A DNA stretch of 64,000 bases from Cellulomonas sp. (lineage in GTDB: Bacteria > Actinomycetota > Actinomycetes > Actinomycetales > Cellulomonadaceae), in assembly GCF_015234515.1 (NCBI RefSeq), contig NZ_JADGMY010000017.1, positions 82,826-146,825 of the forward strand. The letters are read 5' to 3'. A program made the position numbers and the translations under genes. Positions 1 through 7,551 of the stretch are shown here, piece by piece (the stretch's first letter is position 1; each line of letters opens with the position of its first letter). Below the pieces are notes generated by a model. It did no database searches. It was not told the origin of the DNA and worked only from the letters and a program-made list of their open reading frames with translations.

Positions 1-174
1 GTTCGGGTTCACGTACTGCTTGGCGCCGGCGTAGGGGTTGTCGACGTGGGCCTCGGCCGCGGTCGCGGTCGAGCTCATGAGCGTCATCGGCACTGCGACG
101 AGCGCCGTTGCCGTCGCGGCGGTCGCGACGGCGCGCAAGCGCCGCCCGGCCGTTCGATTGCCGTGTGTGGACAC
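1..174 (-). CDS. Secreted GH6-type cellulase, N-terminal fragment (cut by window edge)
   Basis: Only the first 58 codons lie in the window. The protein starts at a GTG preceded by GGAGG 7 nt upstream. It has a classic Sec signal peptide: arginine-rich n-region (GRRLRA), a long Ala/Val/Thr hydrophobic core, and an AxA-type site around TATAAEA. The mature start, HVDNPYAGAKQYVNPN, resembles the first residues of family 6 endoglucanases and cellobiohydrolases of Cellulomonas and relatives, which begin with a similar (D)NPYxGAxxYVNP motif. By family knowledge the product would hydrolyse beta-1,4-glucan outside the cell. The catalytic residues and any carbohydrate-binding module lie outside the window, so the exact enzyme class is inferred. 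A LacI-type repressor gene lies 278 nt upstream on the same strand and may control it. Confidence 0.7.
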   Translation of the reverse strand, partial: MSTHGNRTAGRRLRAVATAATATALVAVPMTLMSSTATAAEAHVDNPYAGAKQYVNPN

Positions 175-452
175 GGGTGTCCTCCGGGGGGTCGGTCGGT
201 CGTACCCGGCCCTCGGCGGCGACGGGTACGAGCCGCCGGGGACTCCAGTCCTCGACGACTGCTGCGGAATCCATCACGGTCCGTCTCCCAGCGGAGCGGG
301 GCAAATCGTTTAGGCCCACCCCCGTTACCGAATCGTGACCTTCTCACGAGCCTGCCATCGACGGTGAAATGCCTGGTCACGGCCATGTGGCCCGACGGCC
401 GGGCGTCTCGGCGACCGCAGTCCGCCCCGGGGCCGAGGCGCGCCTCGCGGCC

Positions 453-1553
453 TCACCGCGAGCGCGGCCCGGTGCTGCCGCGCACCGCCAGTCCGCCCAC
501 CTCGATCTGGCGCACGGGGGTCGGCTGCGAGTCGAGGATCGTCAGGACGGCCTCGCCCACGGCCGTCCCGAGGTCGGCCTGCACGGACGGCAGCGCGGTG
601 ATCGAGGGGGTCGCGAGCCGGCAGAGCGGGGAGTCGGACAGCGCCACCACCGACACGTCCCAGGGCACCGCCAGACCCGTGCGCCGCGCGACGTCGAGCG
701 CCGCGACCGCCATGTGGTCCGTGTCGAACACGACGGCCGAGGGCGGGCGGTCACCGGTCAGCAGGCGCCGGCAGGCCGCCGCGGCCTCCTCCGGGGAGCC
801 GCCGGTCGGCTCGTGCACGAGGGTCGCGCCGCCGGTGTCGAGCGCACGCTCCATGCCGGCGATGCGGGACCTGGTCCGCTGGAGCGATGCCGGTCCTGTC
901 ACCGAACCGACGTGCCGGTGGCCGAGCTCGATGAGATAGCGCCCCACCCGCTCGGCCGCCTGCTCGTCGTCGACCCGGACGTTGGCGACCTCACCGGGCA
1001 CGTCGCCGGCGCCGACGACCACGGCCGGGATCCGCAGCCGCCGGAGCGCGTCGAGCCGGGGGTCCTCGGTCCGGACGTCGGTGACCACCATCACGTCGAA
1101 GCGACGCTCGGCCCACCACTCGCCGTAGAGCGTCACGGCAGCCGGGAGGTCGTCCACCACCTGCAGCACCAGCGCGAGGCCGCGCGTCGCCAGGACGTCC
1201 TGGAGCGCGACGACGAACTCCAGGACGTGGGCGCCGTACCCGACCGCCCCGGTGAGCCCGCGGTCCACCACGAGCCCCACGGCGCGCGGCCCGCTGCGCA
1301 TCGAGCGCGCAGCGGCGCTCGGTCGCCAGCCGAACTCGTCGGCGACGCGCAGCACCCGTTCTCGGGTCGCCGCCGAGACGCCGGGACGGCCGTTGAGCGC
1401 GTAGGACACGACGGCGATGGACACCCCCGCGGCCTTGGCGACGTCGGTGATCGTCGGTCGGCGGGCGCCAGGGCCGCCGAGGACGGGCTGGGCTCCGGTC
1501 GTCGGAGAGACAGCATCTTTGCCTGTGTCATGTGCAGGAGTGACCACGATCAC
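453..1553 (-). CDS. LacI-family transcriptional repressor
   Basis: This is a sugar-responsive DNA-binding repressor of the LacI/GalR family, about 366 residues. An N-terminal helix-turn-helix (TITDVAKAAGVSIAVVSYAL, around residues 34-53) and hinge (RSMRSG) are followed by a periplasmic-binding-protein-like effector domain ending near residue 350 (VDRGLTG, VVFDTDHMA, ALSDSPLC). The reading begins at GTG 1553; an in-frame GTG six bases later is equally possible, as neither has a clear Shine-Dalgarno sequence. The roughly 30 residues before the helix-turn-helix are longer than usual. The gene is divergent from a LacI-type sensor protein and lies directly upstream of a cellulase gene, so control of cellulose or oligosaccharide use is a reasonable guess. 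No textbook palindromic operator was found beside it. Confidence 0.9.
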   Translation of the reverse strand: MIVVTPAHDTGKDAVSPTTGAQPVLGGPGARRPTITDVAKAAGVSIAVVSYALNGRPGVSAATRERVLRVADEFGWRPSAAARSMRSGPRAVGLVVDRGLTGAVGYGAHVLEFVVALQDVLATRGLALVLQVVDDLPAAVTLYGEWWAERRFDVMVVTDVRTEDPRLDALRRLRIPAVVVGAGDVPGEVANVRVDDEQAAERVGRYLIELGHRHVGSVTGPASLQRTRSRIAGMERALDTGGATLVHEPTGGSPEEAAAACRRLLTGDRPPSAVVFDTDHMAVAALDVARRTGLAVPWDVSVVALSDSPLCRLATPSITALPSVQADLGTAVGEAVLTILDSQPTPVRQIEVGGLAVRGSTGPRSR

Positions 1554-1554
1554 C

Positions 1555-1560
1555 TAGTGT
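1555..1560 (+). promoter_or_regulatory. Candidate -10 element for the sensor/GGDEF gene
   Basis: TAGTGT fits the TANNNT -10 pattern seen elsewhere in this window and would place the transcription start near 1567, about 55 nt before the chosen ATG. No convincing -35 is visible. Confidence 0.35.
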
Positions 1561-1621
1561 TGCGCCCGATGTGGGTGAAATGCATCAGCTCGACTCCGAC
1601 GGCGTGGGCGAGGTGTGGAAA

Positions 1622-4291
1622 ATGATGACAGTCCGACGCGGGGTACCCGCCACGGTGCGTCGGACGATCGGCGTCCTGTCCCCGGTGGTCGGGGGCTTCT
1701 ACTTCGGTGCAGTGATCGCCGGTGTGGCGCGTGCCGCACGCGGCGTGGGGCACCGGGTGGTGGCGGTCCAGACGTACCCGGCGGGGCTCGACCGCGAGCG
1801 CTACCCCGAGGAGTCGGTGCTCGACACGCCGGTCGCGCTGGGCGCGGTCGACGGCCTCGTCGTGATCGGCAAGGCCCTCAGCCCCGAGCGGCTCGCCGCC
1901 GTCCGGGAGTGGGGCGTGCCGGTCGTGCTCATCAGCGAGGACCCGGCGCACCCCGACGACCCCGTGGTGGTCCCGGACAACGTCGGAGGCGTCCGGGCCG
2001 CCGTGGAGCACCTCATCTGGCACGGCCACACCGCCATCGGCTTCCTGGGCAACCTCGGTCAGCGTGACATGCGCGAGCGCTTCGCGGCGTACCGCACCAC
2101 GTTGGCCGAGCACGGGATCGAGTCCGACGACTCGTGGTGGTACGAGGCGTCGGACAACCAGGAGCAGGGCGGCGCCGACGCCGCGGGCCGCATGCTCCAG
2201 GCGGGCACCCCGACGACGGCGGTCATCGCGGCGACCGACCGCAACGCCGTGGGCTTCCAGCGCGCGCTGCGCTCGCACGGCCTCGTCCTCCCGCGCGACC
2301 AGGCCGTCGTGGCCTTCGATCACGCCGACTCCGGCGCGCGTGTCAGCCCCCGTCTGTCCACGGTCGACGCGCACTTCGGGCGTGTCGGTGAGCACGCCGT
2401 CGGGCTGCTGCTCGCCCGCATGCGCGGTGACGACGTGACGCCGGGCGAGCACCGCGTGCCCTCGTCGCTCGTCGTCCGCGAGTCCTGCGGCTGCACCGAG
2501 ATCACGTCGCCCGGGGGTGACCTGGTCAGCGGGGACGTCTCGGGCGTCGAGCTGCTGCGCCGGCTGGCGGAGTCGGCCTTCGCCGGCCCTGCCGGCTCTG
2601 CGGTGTCGCGGCGCGCCGGACCGGACGCTCGCGAGGCGTGGTGGCGTGCGGTCGAGGAGCCGATGGAGGTCGCCGCGGAACGGGGGATCTCACCGGCACC
2701 CGCCGCGCTCGGACGGCTCTCGGACCTCACGGCCGCGCTGCAGCCGCACCCCGAGGCGCTGGAGCAGATGGTCGCGGTGCTGCGGACGGTCGAGTCCCGC
2801 CGGGTCGAGCAGCTGGTCGAGGGTCGGGCCGCGAACGCCGGTGCCGTCCGGCGCGCCGTGACGGACGTCCTGCTGGCCGTGACCAAGGGCTGCACGCGCG
2901 CCATGCTGGCGCGCAGCGGGCAGCTGGAGCGCACGATCGTCGACCAGTACGAGGTCGACATGGACCTGCTGCGGGGTGACGGGGCGAGCCCGCGGGCGCT
3001 CGGTTGGCTCCCGCGCGGCGTGCGCGGGCACGCGTGCCTGGGGCTCTGGGTGGGCAACGACCGCGGACCGGGTGACCGTGAGATGGAGATCGTCGGCGTC
3101 CACGACACCAGCGGGACGCTGTCACGGCTCGTCGGTCTGCGGACGACCGCCAGCCAGTTCCCGCCCGCCGCACTCACGCGAGCGGGCACGGTGGGCTCCA
3201 ACGAGCTCACCTTCGTCGTGCCCGTGACGTTCGGGGGCAGCGACTGGGGGCTGCTGGCGATCGACGGGACCGTCGAGACGCGCGCCACCCAGCCGCGTGA
3301 CCGTTTCAACCACTGGGCGGCGCTCCTGGCGGTCGCGCTGGACCAGGAGCGCCTGCTGGGCTCGCTGCGGGAGCAGCGCAAGGCCCTCGAGCAGGCGGCG
3401 GCGCGCGAGCGGGCGCTGGCGGACACGGTCCGTGAGAGCGAGGAGCGGTACGCACTGGCGTCGATGGCCGCGCACGACGGCACGTGGGACTGGGACGTGT
3501 CCGCTGGTGCGGTGTACTACTCGCCGCGCTGGAAGCAGACGCTCGGCTACGCGGAGGACGTCATCGGTGACCAGCCCTCGGAGTGGCTCGAGCGTGTCCA
3601 CCCGGCCGACCGCGACGAGCTCTCGGCGGCGATCGCGGCGCAGCTCGCCGGGTGCGGCGCACCGCTCGAGCTCGAGCACCGGGTCCGCACGCAGTCCGGT
3701 GACTACCGCTGGATGATGTGCCGGGCCGTGACCGTCCTCGACGACGCCGGTTGTCCCGCACGGCTCGTCGGCACGCTCGTGGACGTGACGGAGCGCAAGG
3801 AGGCGGAGATCGCGTTGCAGCGCGACGCGCTGCACGATCCCGAGACGGGCCTCGTCAACCGGCTGCTCTTCCTCGACAGGCTGGGGGCGGCGCTGCTGCG
3901 CTGCCGACGCTCGTCGGGGTACGACTGCGCGGTGGCGCTGGTGCGTGTGGTGGACGGTGGCGCGCTCTCACGGGACGACGACCACGCGCCGGACGTGCAC
4001 CGCGAGGTCGTGCGCCAGCTGCGCCGGCCGCTGCGTGAGGGTGACACGACGGCACGCACGGGGGAGGACGACTTCGCGATCCTGGTCGACGACGTGGGGC
4101 CCGGGGGGATGCCGGACCGGTTGACGGAGCTGCTCGAGCGTCTGCGGCGCGAGATCGGCCCGCGCATCTCGATCGGCGTGCTCGGGTCGATCCGTGGCAT
4201 GAGGGACGTCAGCGAGGTGCTGCGGGAGGCCGACATCGTGCTCCTGCGCGGACAGACGCGCAGCGACCCGCGGAACACAGCCGTGCGCTGA
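1622..4291 (+). CDS. LacI-type sugar-binding domain fused to GAF-like, PAS and degenerate GGDEF domains
   Basis: This is an 889-residue multidomain sensor. Residues ~14-300 form a LacI-type periplasmic-binding-protein fold (TIGVLSPVVGGFYFGAVIAG; VIAATDRNAVGFQRAL; ending VVRESCGC) but there is no helix-turn-helix. Residues ~460-580 look like a GAF-type domain and lead through a Glu/Arg/Ala-rich coiled coil into a PAS domain (~605-725, DGTWDWDVSAG to GTLVDVTERKEAE). The C-terminal GGDEF-like domain (~735-880) carries GEDDF near residue 814 instead of GGDEF, so diguanylate cyclase activity is doubtful. There is no signal peptide or membrane segment, so it should be cytoplasmic. The start ATG 1622 has GCGAGGTG 6 nt upstream; an in-frame GTG at 1571 lacks this. 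It is divergent from a LacI repressor near a cellulase gene. The inferred role is to sense an imported sugar and signal to an unknown output. Confidence 0.85.
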   Translation: MMTVRRGVPATVRRTIGVLSPVVGGFYFGAVIAGVARAARGVGHRVVAVQTYPAGLDRERYPEESVLDTPVALGAVDGLVVIGKALSPERLAAVREWGVPVVLISEDPAHPDDPVVVPDNVGGVRAAVEHLIWHGHTAIGFLGNLGQRDMRERFAAYRTTLAEHGIESDDSWWYEASDNQEQGGADAAGRMLQAGTPTTAVIAATDRNAVGFQRALRSHGLVLPRDQAVVAFDHADSGARVSPRLSTVDAHFGRVGEHAVGLLLARMRGDDVTPGEHRVPSSLVVRESCGCTEITSPGGDLVSGDVSGVELLRRLAESAFAGPAGSAVSRRAGPDAREAWWRAVEEPMEVAAERGISPAPAALGRLSDLTAALQPHPEALEQMVAVLRTVESRRVEQLVEGRAANAGAVRRAVTDVLLAVTKGCTRAMLARSGQLERTIVDQYEVDMDLLRGDGASPRALGWLPRGVRGHACLGLWVGNDRGPGDREMEIVGVHDTSGTLSRLVGLRTTASQFPPAALTRAGTVGSNELTFVVPVTFGGSDWGLLAIDGTVETRATQPRDRFNHWAALLAVALDQERLLGSLREQRKALEQAAARERALADTVRESEERYALASMAAHDGTWDWDVSAGAVYYSPRWKQTLGYAEDVIGDQPSEWLERVHPADRDELSAAIAAQLAGCGAPLELEHRVRTQSGDYRWMMCRAVTVLDDAGCPARLVGTLVDVTERKEAEIALQRDALHDPETGLVNRLLFLDRLGAALLRCRRSSGYDCAVALVRVVDGGALSRDDDHAPDVHREVVRQLRRPLREGDTTARTGEDDFAILVDDVGPGGMPDRLTELLERLRREIGPRISIGVLGSIRGMRDVSEVLREADIVLLRGQTRSDPRNTAVR

Positions 4292-4303
4292 GAGGCACCG
4301 GGG

Positions 4304-4349
4304 ACGACGAGAGGGGCACCACCCCGCAGGGTGGTGCCCCTCTCGTCGT
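4304..4349. terminator. Perfect bidirectional hairpin terminator
   Basis: Two 21-nt arms (4304-4324 and 4329-4349) are exactly complementary around a CGCA loop. The hairpin lies between the convergent sensor gene and the DEAD-box helicase gene. There is no T-run, as is usual for actinobacterial terminators, so it probably serves both strands. Confidence 0.85.
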
Positions 4350-4365
4350 GCGGACTGCGGGACGG

Positions 4366-6126
4366 TCAGGCGTGCGCGCGGTGCACGCGCTCGCCGCGCG
4401 ACGGACCACGCGAGGCCTGCGGGCCGGTGTCGAGCCGGATACGCAGCGGGCGTCCTGCGACACGGGTGCGTCCGAGGCGGTCGACGACCTCGGCGGTCAG
4501 GCCGTCGGGGATGTCGACGAGCGCGAAGCTGCCGAAGATGTCGATCTTGCCGACGTCCTTGCCGGTGAGGCCGCCCTCACCGGTCAGGGCACCCACGAGG
4601 GCGCCGGGCTGGAGGCCGTCACGCTCGCCCACCGAGACCCGGTAGCGCGGACGCCCGCTGGGACCCGTCGTGCCGGGCCGTCGGCGGTTGCCGGCGACCT
4701 GACCGCCGCGGGTGTCCTCCGCGCGGGTCTCCCGCGCGCGGCGCACCGCGTCGTCGAGGTCCTCGACCTCGGAAGCCGCGCCGGGGCCGTCGTCGCCGAC
4801 GGCGAGCGCGGTGACCGCGGTGAGGAGGTCGATCGGGTCGAGCTCGGGGTGCGCCGCGAGGTGCTCGCGCACGGCGTCCCGCACGACGTCGAGCCGGCCG
4901 GCAGCCATGCGCTCGTCGGTCCGCGTGAGCAGCGCCGTCGCGCGGTGGGCGCTGACCTGCGCCGGCGTGGGGATGGCGATCTCGATCAGCGGCGTGCGCG
5001 TGGTGCGCTCGATCTGCCGCAGCCGGGGGCGCTCGCTCGGCGTGACGAACGTGAGGGCCTCGCCCGACCGGCCGGCGCGGCCGGTGCGTCCGATGCGGTG
5101 CACGTAGGCCTCGGGCTCGCGCGGCAGGTCGAGGTTCACGACCAGTCCGATGCGCTCCACGTCGAGGCCGCGCGCGGCCACGTCGGTCGCGACCAGGACG
5201 TCGAGAGCGCCGGACCGGAGCCGCTCGACGATCCGCTCACGGTCGGACTGCGCGACGTCGCCGCTGATGTGCGCGGCCGCGATGCCGCGCTGCACGAGCG
5301 CGTTGCCGATCTCCTCGGCCGCCTCGCGGGTACGGACGAAGACGATGGCCGCGTCGGCGTCGCTGACGGCGAGCACCCGCGCGAGCGCGCCGGCCTTGTG
5401 CCGGTAGGGCACGACGGCGAAGGTCTGGCGCACGGACTCGACGGTCGAGGACTGGCGCGTCACGGAGACCGACACGGGGTTGACGAGGTGCTGGTCGGCG
5501 ACGCGCCGGATCTGGCTCGGCATGGTCGCGGAGAACAGCGCGACCTGGCGGCCCTCGGGCGTGCCCGAGAGGACCTTGTCGACGTCCTCGGCGAATCCCA
5601 TCCGCAGCATCTCGTCGGCCTCGTCCAGCACGAGGAAGCGGACGTCCTGCAGCCGCAGGGTGCGCCGTTCGATGTGGTCGATGACGCGTCCGGGCGTGCC
5701 GACGACCACCTGTGCGCCGCGCGCGAGCGCCCGCTGCTGGGGGAGGTACGGCGAGCCGCCGTAGACGGGCACGACCTGCAGGCCCGGCATGTCGGCCGCG
5801 AACGTGGTGATCGCGTCGGCGACCTGCATGGCGAGCTCACGCGTCGGCGTCAGCACGACGACCTGCACGGCCGCGATGGCGGGGTCGATCGACTGCAGCA
5901 GCGGGAGCCCGAAGGCCGCGGTCTTGCCGGTGCCGGTCTGCGCGACGCCGACGACGTCGCGACCCGCGAGCAGCGCGGGGATCGTCTGCGCCTGCACGGG
6001 GGTGGGGGCCGCGAAGCCGAGGCGCTGCACGGCGGAGAGGATCTGCGCGCTCAGGCCGAGGTCGGCGAACGTCGTCGCGGCGGCGTCGGGGGTCGTGGGC
6101 AGGGCAGCAGGCAGGGGGGTGGGCAT
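4366..6126 (-). CDS. DEAD-box RNA helicase with DbpA-type RNA-binding domain (DeaD/CsdA-like)
   Basis: This is a 586-residue ATP-dependent RNA helicase. Visible motifs are the Q motif (FADLGLSAQIL to PTPVQAQTIP, ~20-50), Walker A AQTGTGKT (~62-69), PTRELA, DEAD (VLDEADEMLRMGF), SAT, and HRIGRTGRAG. After the RecA-like pair comes a linker rich in charged residues and then a C-terminal DbpA-type RNA-binding domain (VGERDGLQPGALVGALTGEGG to PLRIRL). This layout is that of DeaD/CsdA proteins, which help ribosome assembly and mRNA unwinding in the cold. A candidate -10 lies about 190 nt upstream, which would give a long leader as is common for cold-shock helicases. The gene stands alone and converges on the sensor gene. 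Confidence 0.93.
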   Translation of the reverse strand: MPTPLPAALPTTPDAAATTFADLGLSAQILSAVQRLGFAAPTPVQAQTIPALLAGRDVVGVAQTGTGKTAAFGLPLLQSIDPAIAAVQVVVLTPTRELAMQVADAITTFAADMPGLQVVPVYGGSPYLPQQRALARGAQVVVGTPGRVIDHIERRTLRLQDVRFLVLDEADEMLRMGFAEDVDKVLSGTPEGRQVALFSATMPSQIRRVADQHLVNPVSVSVTRQSSTVESVRQTFAVVPYRHKAGALARVLAVSDADAAIVFVRTREAAEEIGNALVQRGIAAAHISGDVAQSDRERIVERLRSGALDVLVATDVAARGLDVERIGLVVNLDLPREPEAYVHRIGRTGRAGRSGEALTFVTPSERPRLRQIERTTRTPLIEIAIPTPAQVSAHRATALLTRTDERMAAGRLDVVRDAVREHLAAHPELDPIDLLTAVTALAVGDDGPGAASEVEDLDDAVRRARETRAEDTRGGQVAGNRRRPGTTGPSGRPRYRVSVGERDGLQPGALVGALTGEGGLTGKDVGKIDIFGSFALVDIPDGLTAEVVDRLGRTRVAGRPLRIRLDTGPQASRGPSRGERVHRAHA

Positions 6127-6318
6127 GGATCACCGTTCGGTGGCAGCGGGGGAGAGCCGGGACGTCGGTACGACGACCAGGACGTCGCTCACCCCGAACC
6201 AGACCACGCACCGTCGATGACGGCGCACGCAATGTGCACGAGAAGGCAGGTGGTTGCCGGACGAACCGGCTGACCGCCCTACGAGAGGGGATGCGACACG
6301 ACTCCAGATGTCCTGGAC

Positions 6319-6324
6319 ACCCTA
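6319..6324 (-). promoter_or_regulatory. Candidate -10 of the DEAD-box helicase gene
   Basis: TAGGGT on the minus strand is a TANNNT -10 match. If used, transcription would start near 6312 and leave a 5' leader of about 185 nt before the ATG at 6126. No clear -35 is visible. Confidence 0.4.
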
Positions 6325-6402
6325 CCCGCTGACGCGCCCGGCGGGGCGGCGCCGAGGCGTGACCTCCCGCACACGGAGGTCGGACCGGCCGGGTACGACC
6401 TC

Positions 6403-6810
6403 TCACCCCAGGCCACGCGCTCGTCCCTCGATCACCGGGCACGTGTCCTGCACGACGACGAGGCCGGCTTGTCGGGCACGGGCCACCGCCTCGTCGTCGT
6501 GCACGCCGAGCTGCAGCCAGACGGCACGCGCACCGACGGCGATGGCCTCGTCGACGACGGCGCCCGCGCGGGAGCTGTTGACGAACACGTCCACGACGTC
6601 GGGTGCCTCGGGGAGGTCCGACAACCGGGCGTAGCCCGGCGCGCCGTGGACGGTGTCCGCGCCCGGATGGACCGGCACGATCGTGTGCCCGAGCTCCTGG
6701 AGGTAGGCCGACACCCCGTACGCCGCCCGGGCCCGGTTGCCGGACAGCCCGACGACCGCCCACGTCGCGGGCGTGCGCAGCAGCGCGTCGATCACACCGG
6801 ACTCGTCCAT
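6403..6810 (-). CDS. CoA-binding domain protein (YccU-like)
   Basis: This small 135-residue cytoplasmic protein is made only of a CoA-binding Rossmann-like domain. WAVVGLSGNRARAAYGVSAYL near the N-terminus is the nucleotide-binding loop region, followed by IVPVHPGADTVHG, DVVDVFVNSSRAG and VWLQLGVHDDEA, the usual order in the YccU/CoA_binding_2 family. The cofactor and cellular role of these proteins are poorly known. ATG 6810 is the only in-frame start that leaves the N-terminus intact; its ribosome-binding site is weak. It lies 276 nt upstream of the helicase gene on the same strand. Confidence 0.85.
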   Translation of the reverse strand: MDESGVIDALLRTPATWAVVGLSGNRARAAYGVSAYLQELGHTIVPVHPGADTVHGAPGYARLSDLPEAPDVVDVFVNSSRAGAVVDEAIAVGARAVWLQLGVHDDEAVARARQAGLVVVQDTCPVIEGRARGLG

Positions 6811-6914
6811 GGCACGAGGCTGCCACCACTCGGCGGCCGCGTCGCGGGACGCACGTCCGGGTGACAGGTGGAGCGCGGGCCGCGTCGCGACCGGGCCGGC
6901 CGCAGCGCGCGACA

Positions 6915-6920
6915 TAGGAT
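6915..6920 (+). promoter_or_regulatory. Candidate -10 of the CDP-alcohol phosphatidyltransferase/garA cluster
   Basis: TAGGAT on the plus strand lies 29 nt before the GTG at 6949, leaving room for a short leader that contains the GGGAGG ribosome-binding site. Confidence 0.5.
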
Positions 6921-6948
6921 CGCCGCCAGGACGACGACGGGGGAGGGT

Positions 6949-7551
6949 GTGGTTCAGGACGTGGTGGTCAGCTCGCGCGTGCTCACCGTGCCCAACGCCA
7001 TCAGCCTCGCGCGGCTGCTCATGGTGCCGGTGTTCGCGTGGCTCGTCGCGCAGGGGCACGACGCGTGGGCTCTCGCGGTGCTCCTGCTCTCGGGTGCGAG
7101 CGACTGGCTCGACGGCGTCCTGGCGCGGCGGATGCACCAGGTCACGCGCCTGGGCCAGATGCTCGACCCCGCCGCGGACCGGCTGTTCATCCTGGTCACG
7201 CTCGTGGGCCTCGCGTGGCGCGGTGTGGTCCCGTTGTGGCTCGTGGCGGTGCTGGTCGCCCGGGACGTCGTCCTCGCGGCGATGCTGTTCGCACTCGCGC
7301 GGTCCGGGTACCCGCCGCTGCGCGTGCACCTGGCGGGCAAGGCCGGCACCTTCGCCATCATGTACGCGTTCCCGCTCCTGCTGCTCTCGGAGTGGCCGGC
7401 GCCCGTGGGCGTCGTGGCCGGTGTCCTGGGGTGGGCGTGCGCCCTGTGGGGGGTGGCCCTGTACTGGTTCGCGGGCGTGCTGTACCTCACCCAGGCGGCG
7501 TCCGTCATGCGCCGCGACGCGCGGGCGGCACGCGCGGCGGAGGTGGCGTGA
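6949..7551 (+). CDS. CDP-alcohol phosphatidyltransferase family membrane protein
   Basis: This integral membrane enzyme of about 200 residues belongs to the CDP-alcohol phosphatidyltransferase family, which transfers a phosphatidyl group from CDP-diacylglycerol to an alcohol. The full signature D(x)2DG(x)2AR(x)8G(x)3D(x)3D is present in SDWLDGVLARRM to LDPAADR, with the Asp residues that bind the metal ions. About five hydrophobic helices follow. The alcohol acceptor (glycerol phosphate or inositol phosphate) cannot be told from the sequence. The start is uncertain: GTG 6949 is only 2 nt from GGGAGG, and GTG 6961 lies 14 nt from it. It heads the cluster known in Mycobacterium as Rv1822-Rv1830, with the next start codon overlapping its stop (GTGA). 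Confidence 0.87.
   Translation: MVQDVVVSSRVLTVPNAISLARLLMVPVFAWLVAQGHDAWALAVLLLSGASDWLDGVLARRMHQVTRLGQMLDPAADRLFILVTLVGLAWRGVVPLWLVAVLVARDVVLAAMLFALARSGYPPLRVHLAGKAGTFAIMYAFPLLLLSEWPAPVGVVAGVLGWACALWGVALYWFAGVLYLTQAASVMRRDARAARAAEVA

Noticed and set aside
280..300. CTCC-GGAG inverted repeat as a CelR-type operator before the cellulase gene
   Set aside because: Only about four to five base pairs match on each side and the 14-bp CelR palindrome is not present, so it is too weak to call.
4348..6273. 641-residue open frame on the plus strand
   Set aside because: It lies opposite the DEAD-box helicase gene, is rich in Arg, Gly and Asp and has no recognisable domain; it is a shadow of third-position GC bias.
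6868..6948. Longer start for the CDP-alcohol phosphatidyltransferase
   Set aside because: The added residues are Arg-rich and span the promoter and ribosome-binding site; a start at 6949 or 6961 fits better.
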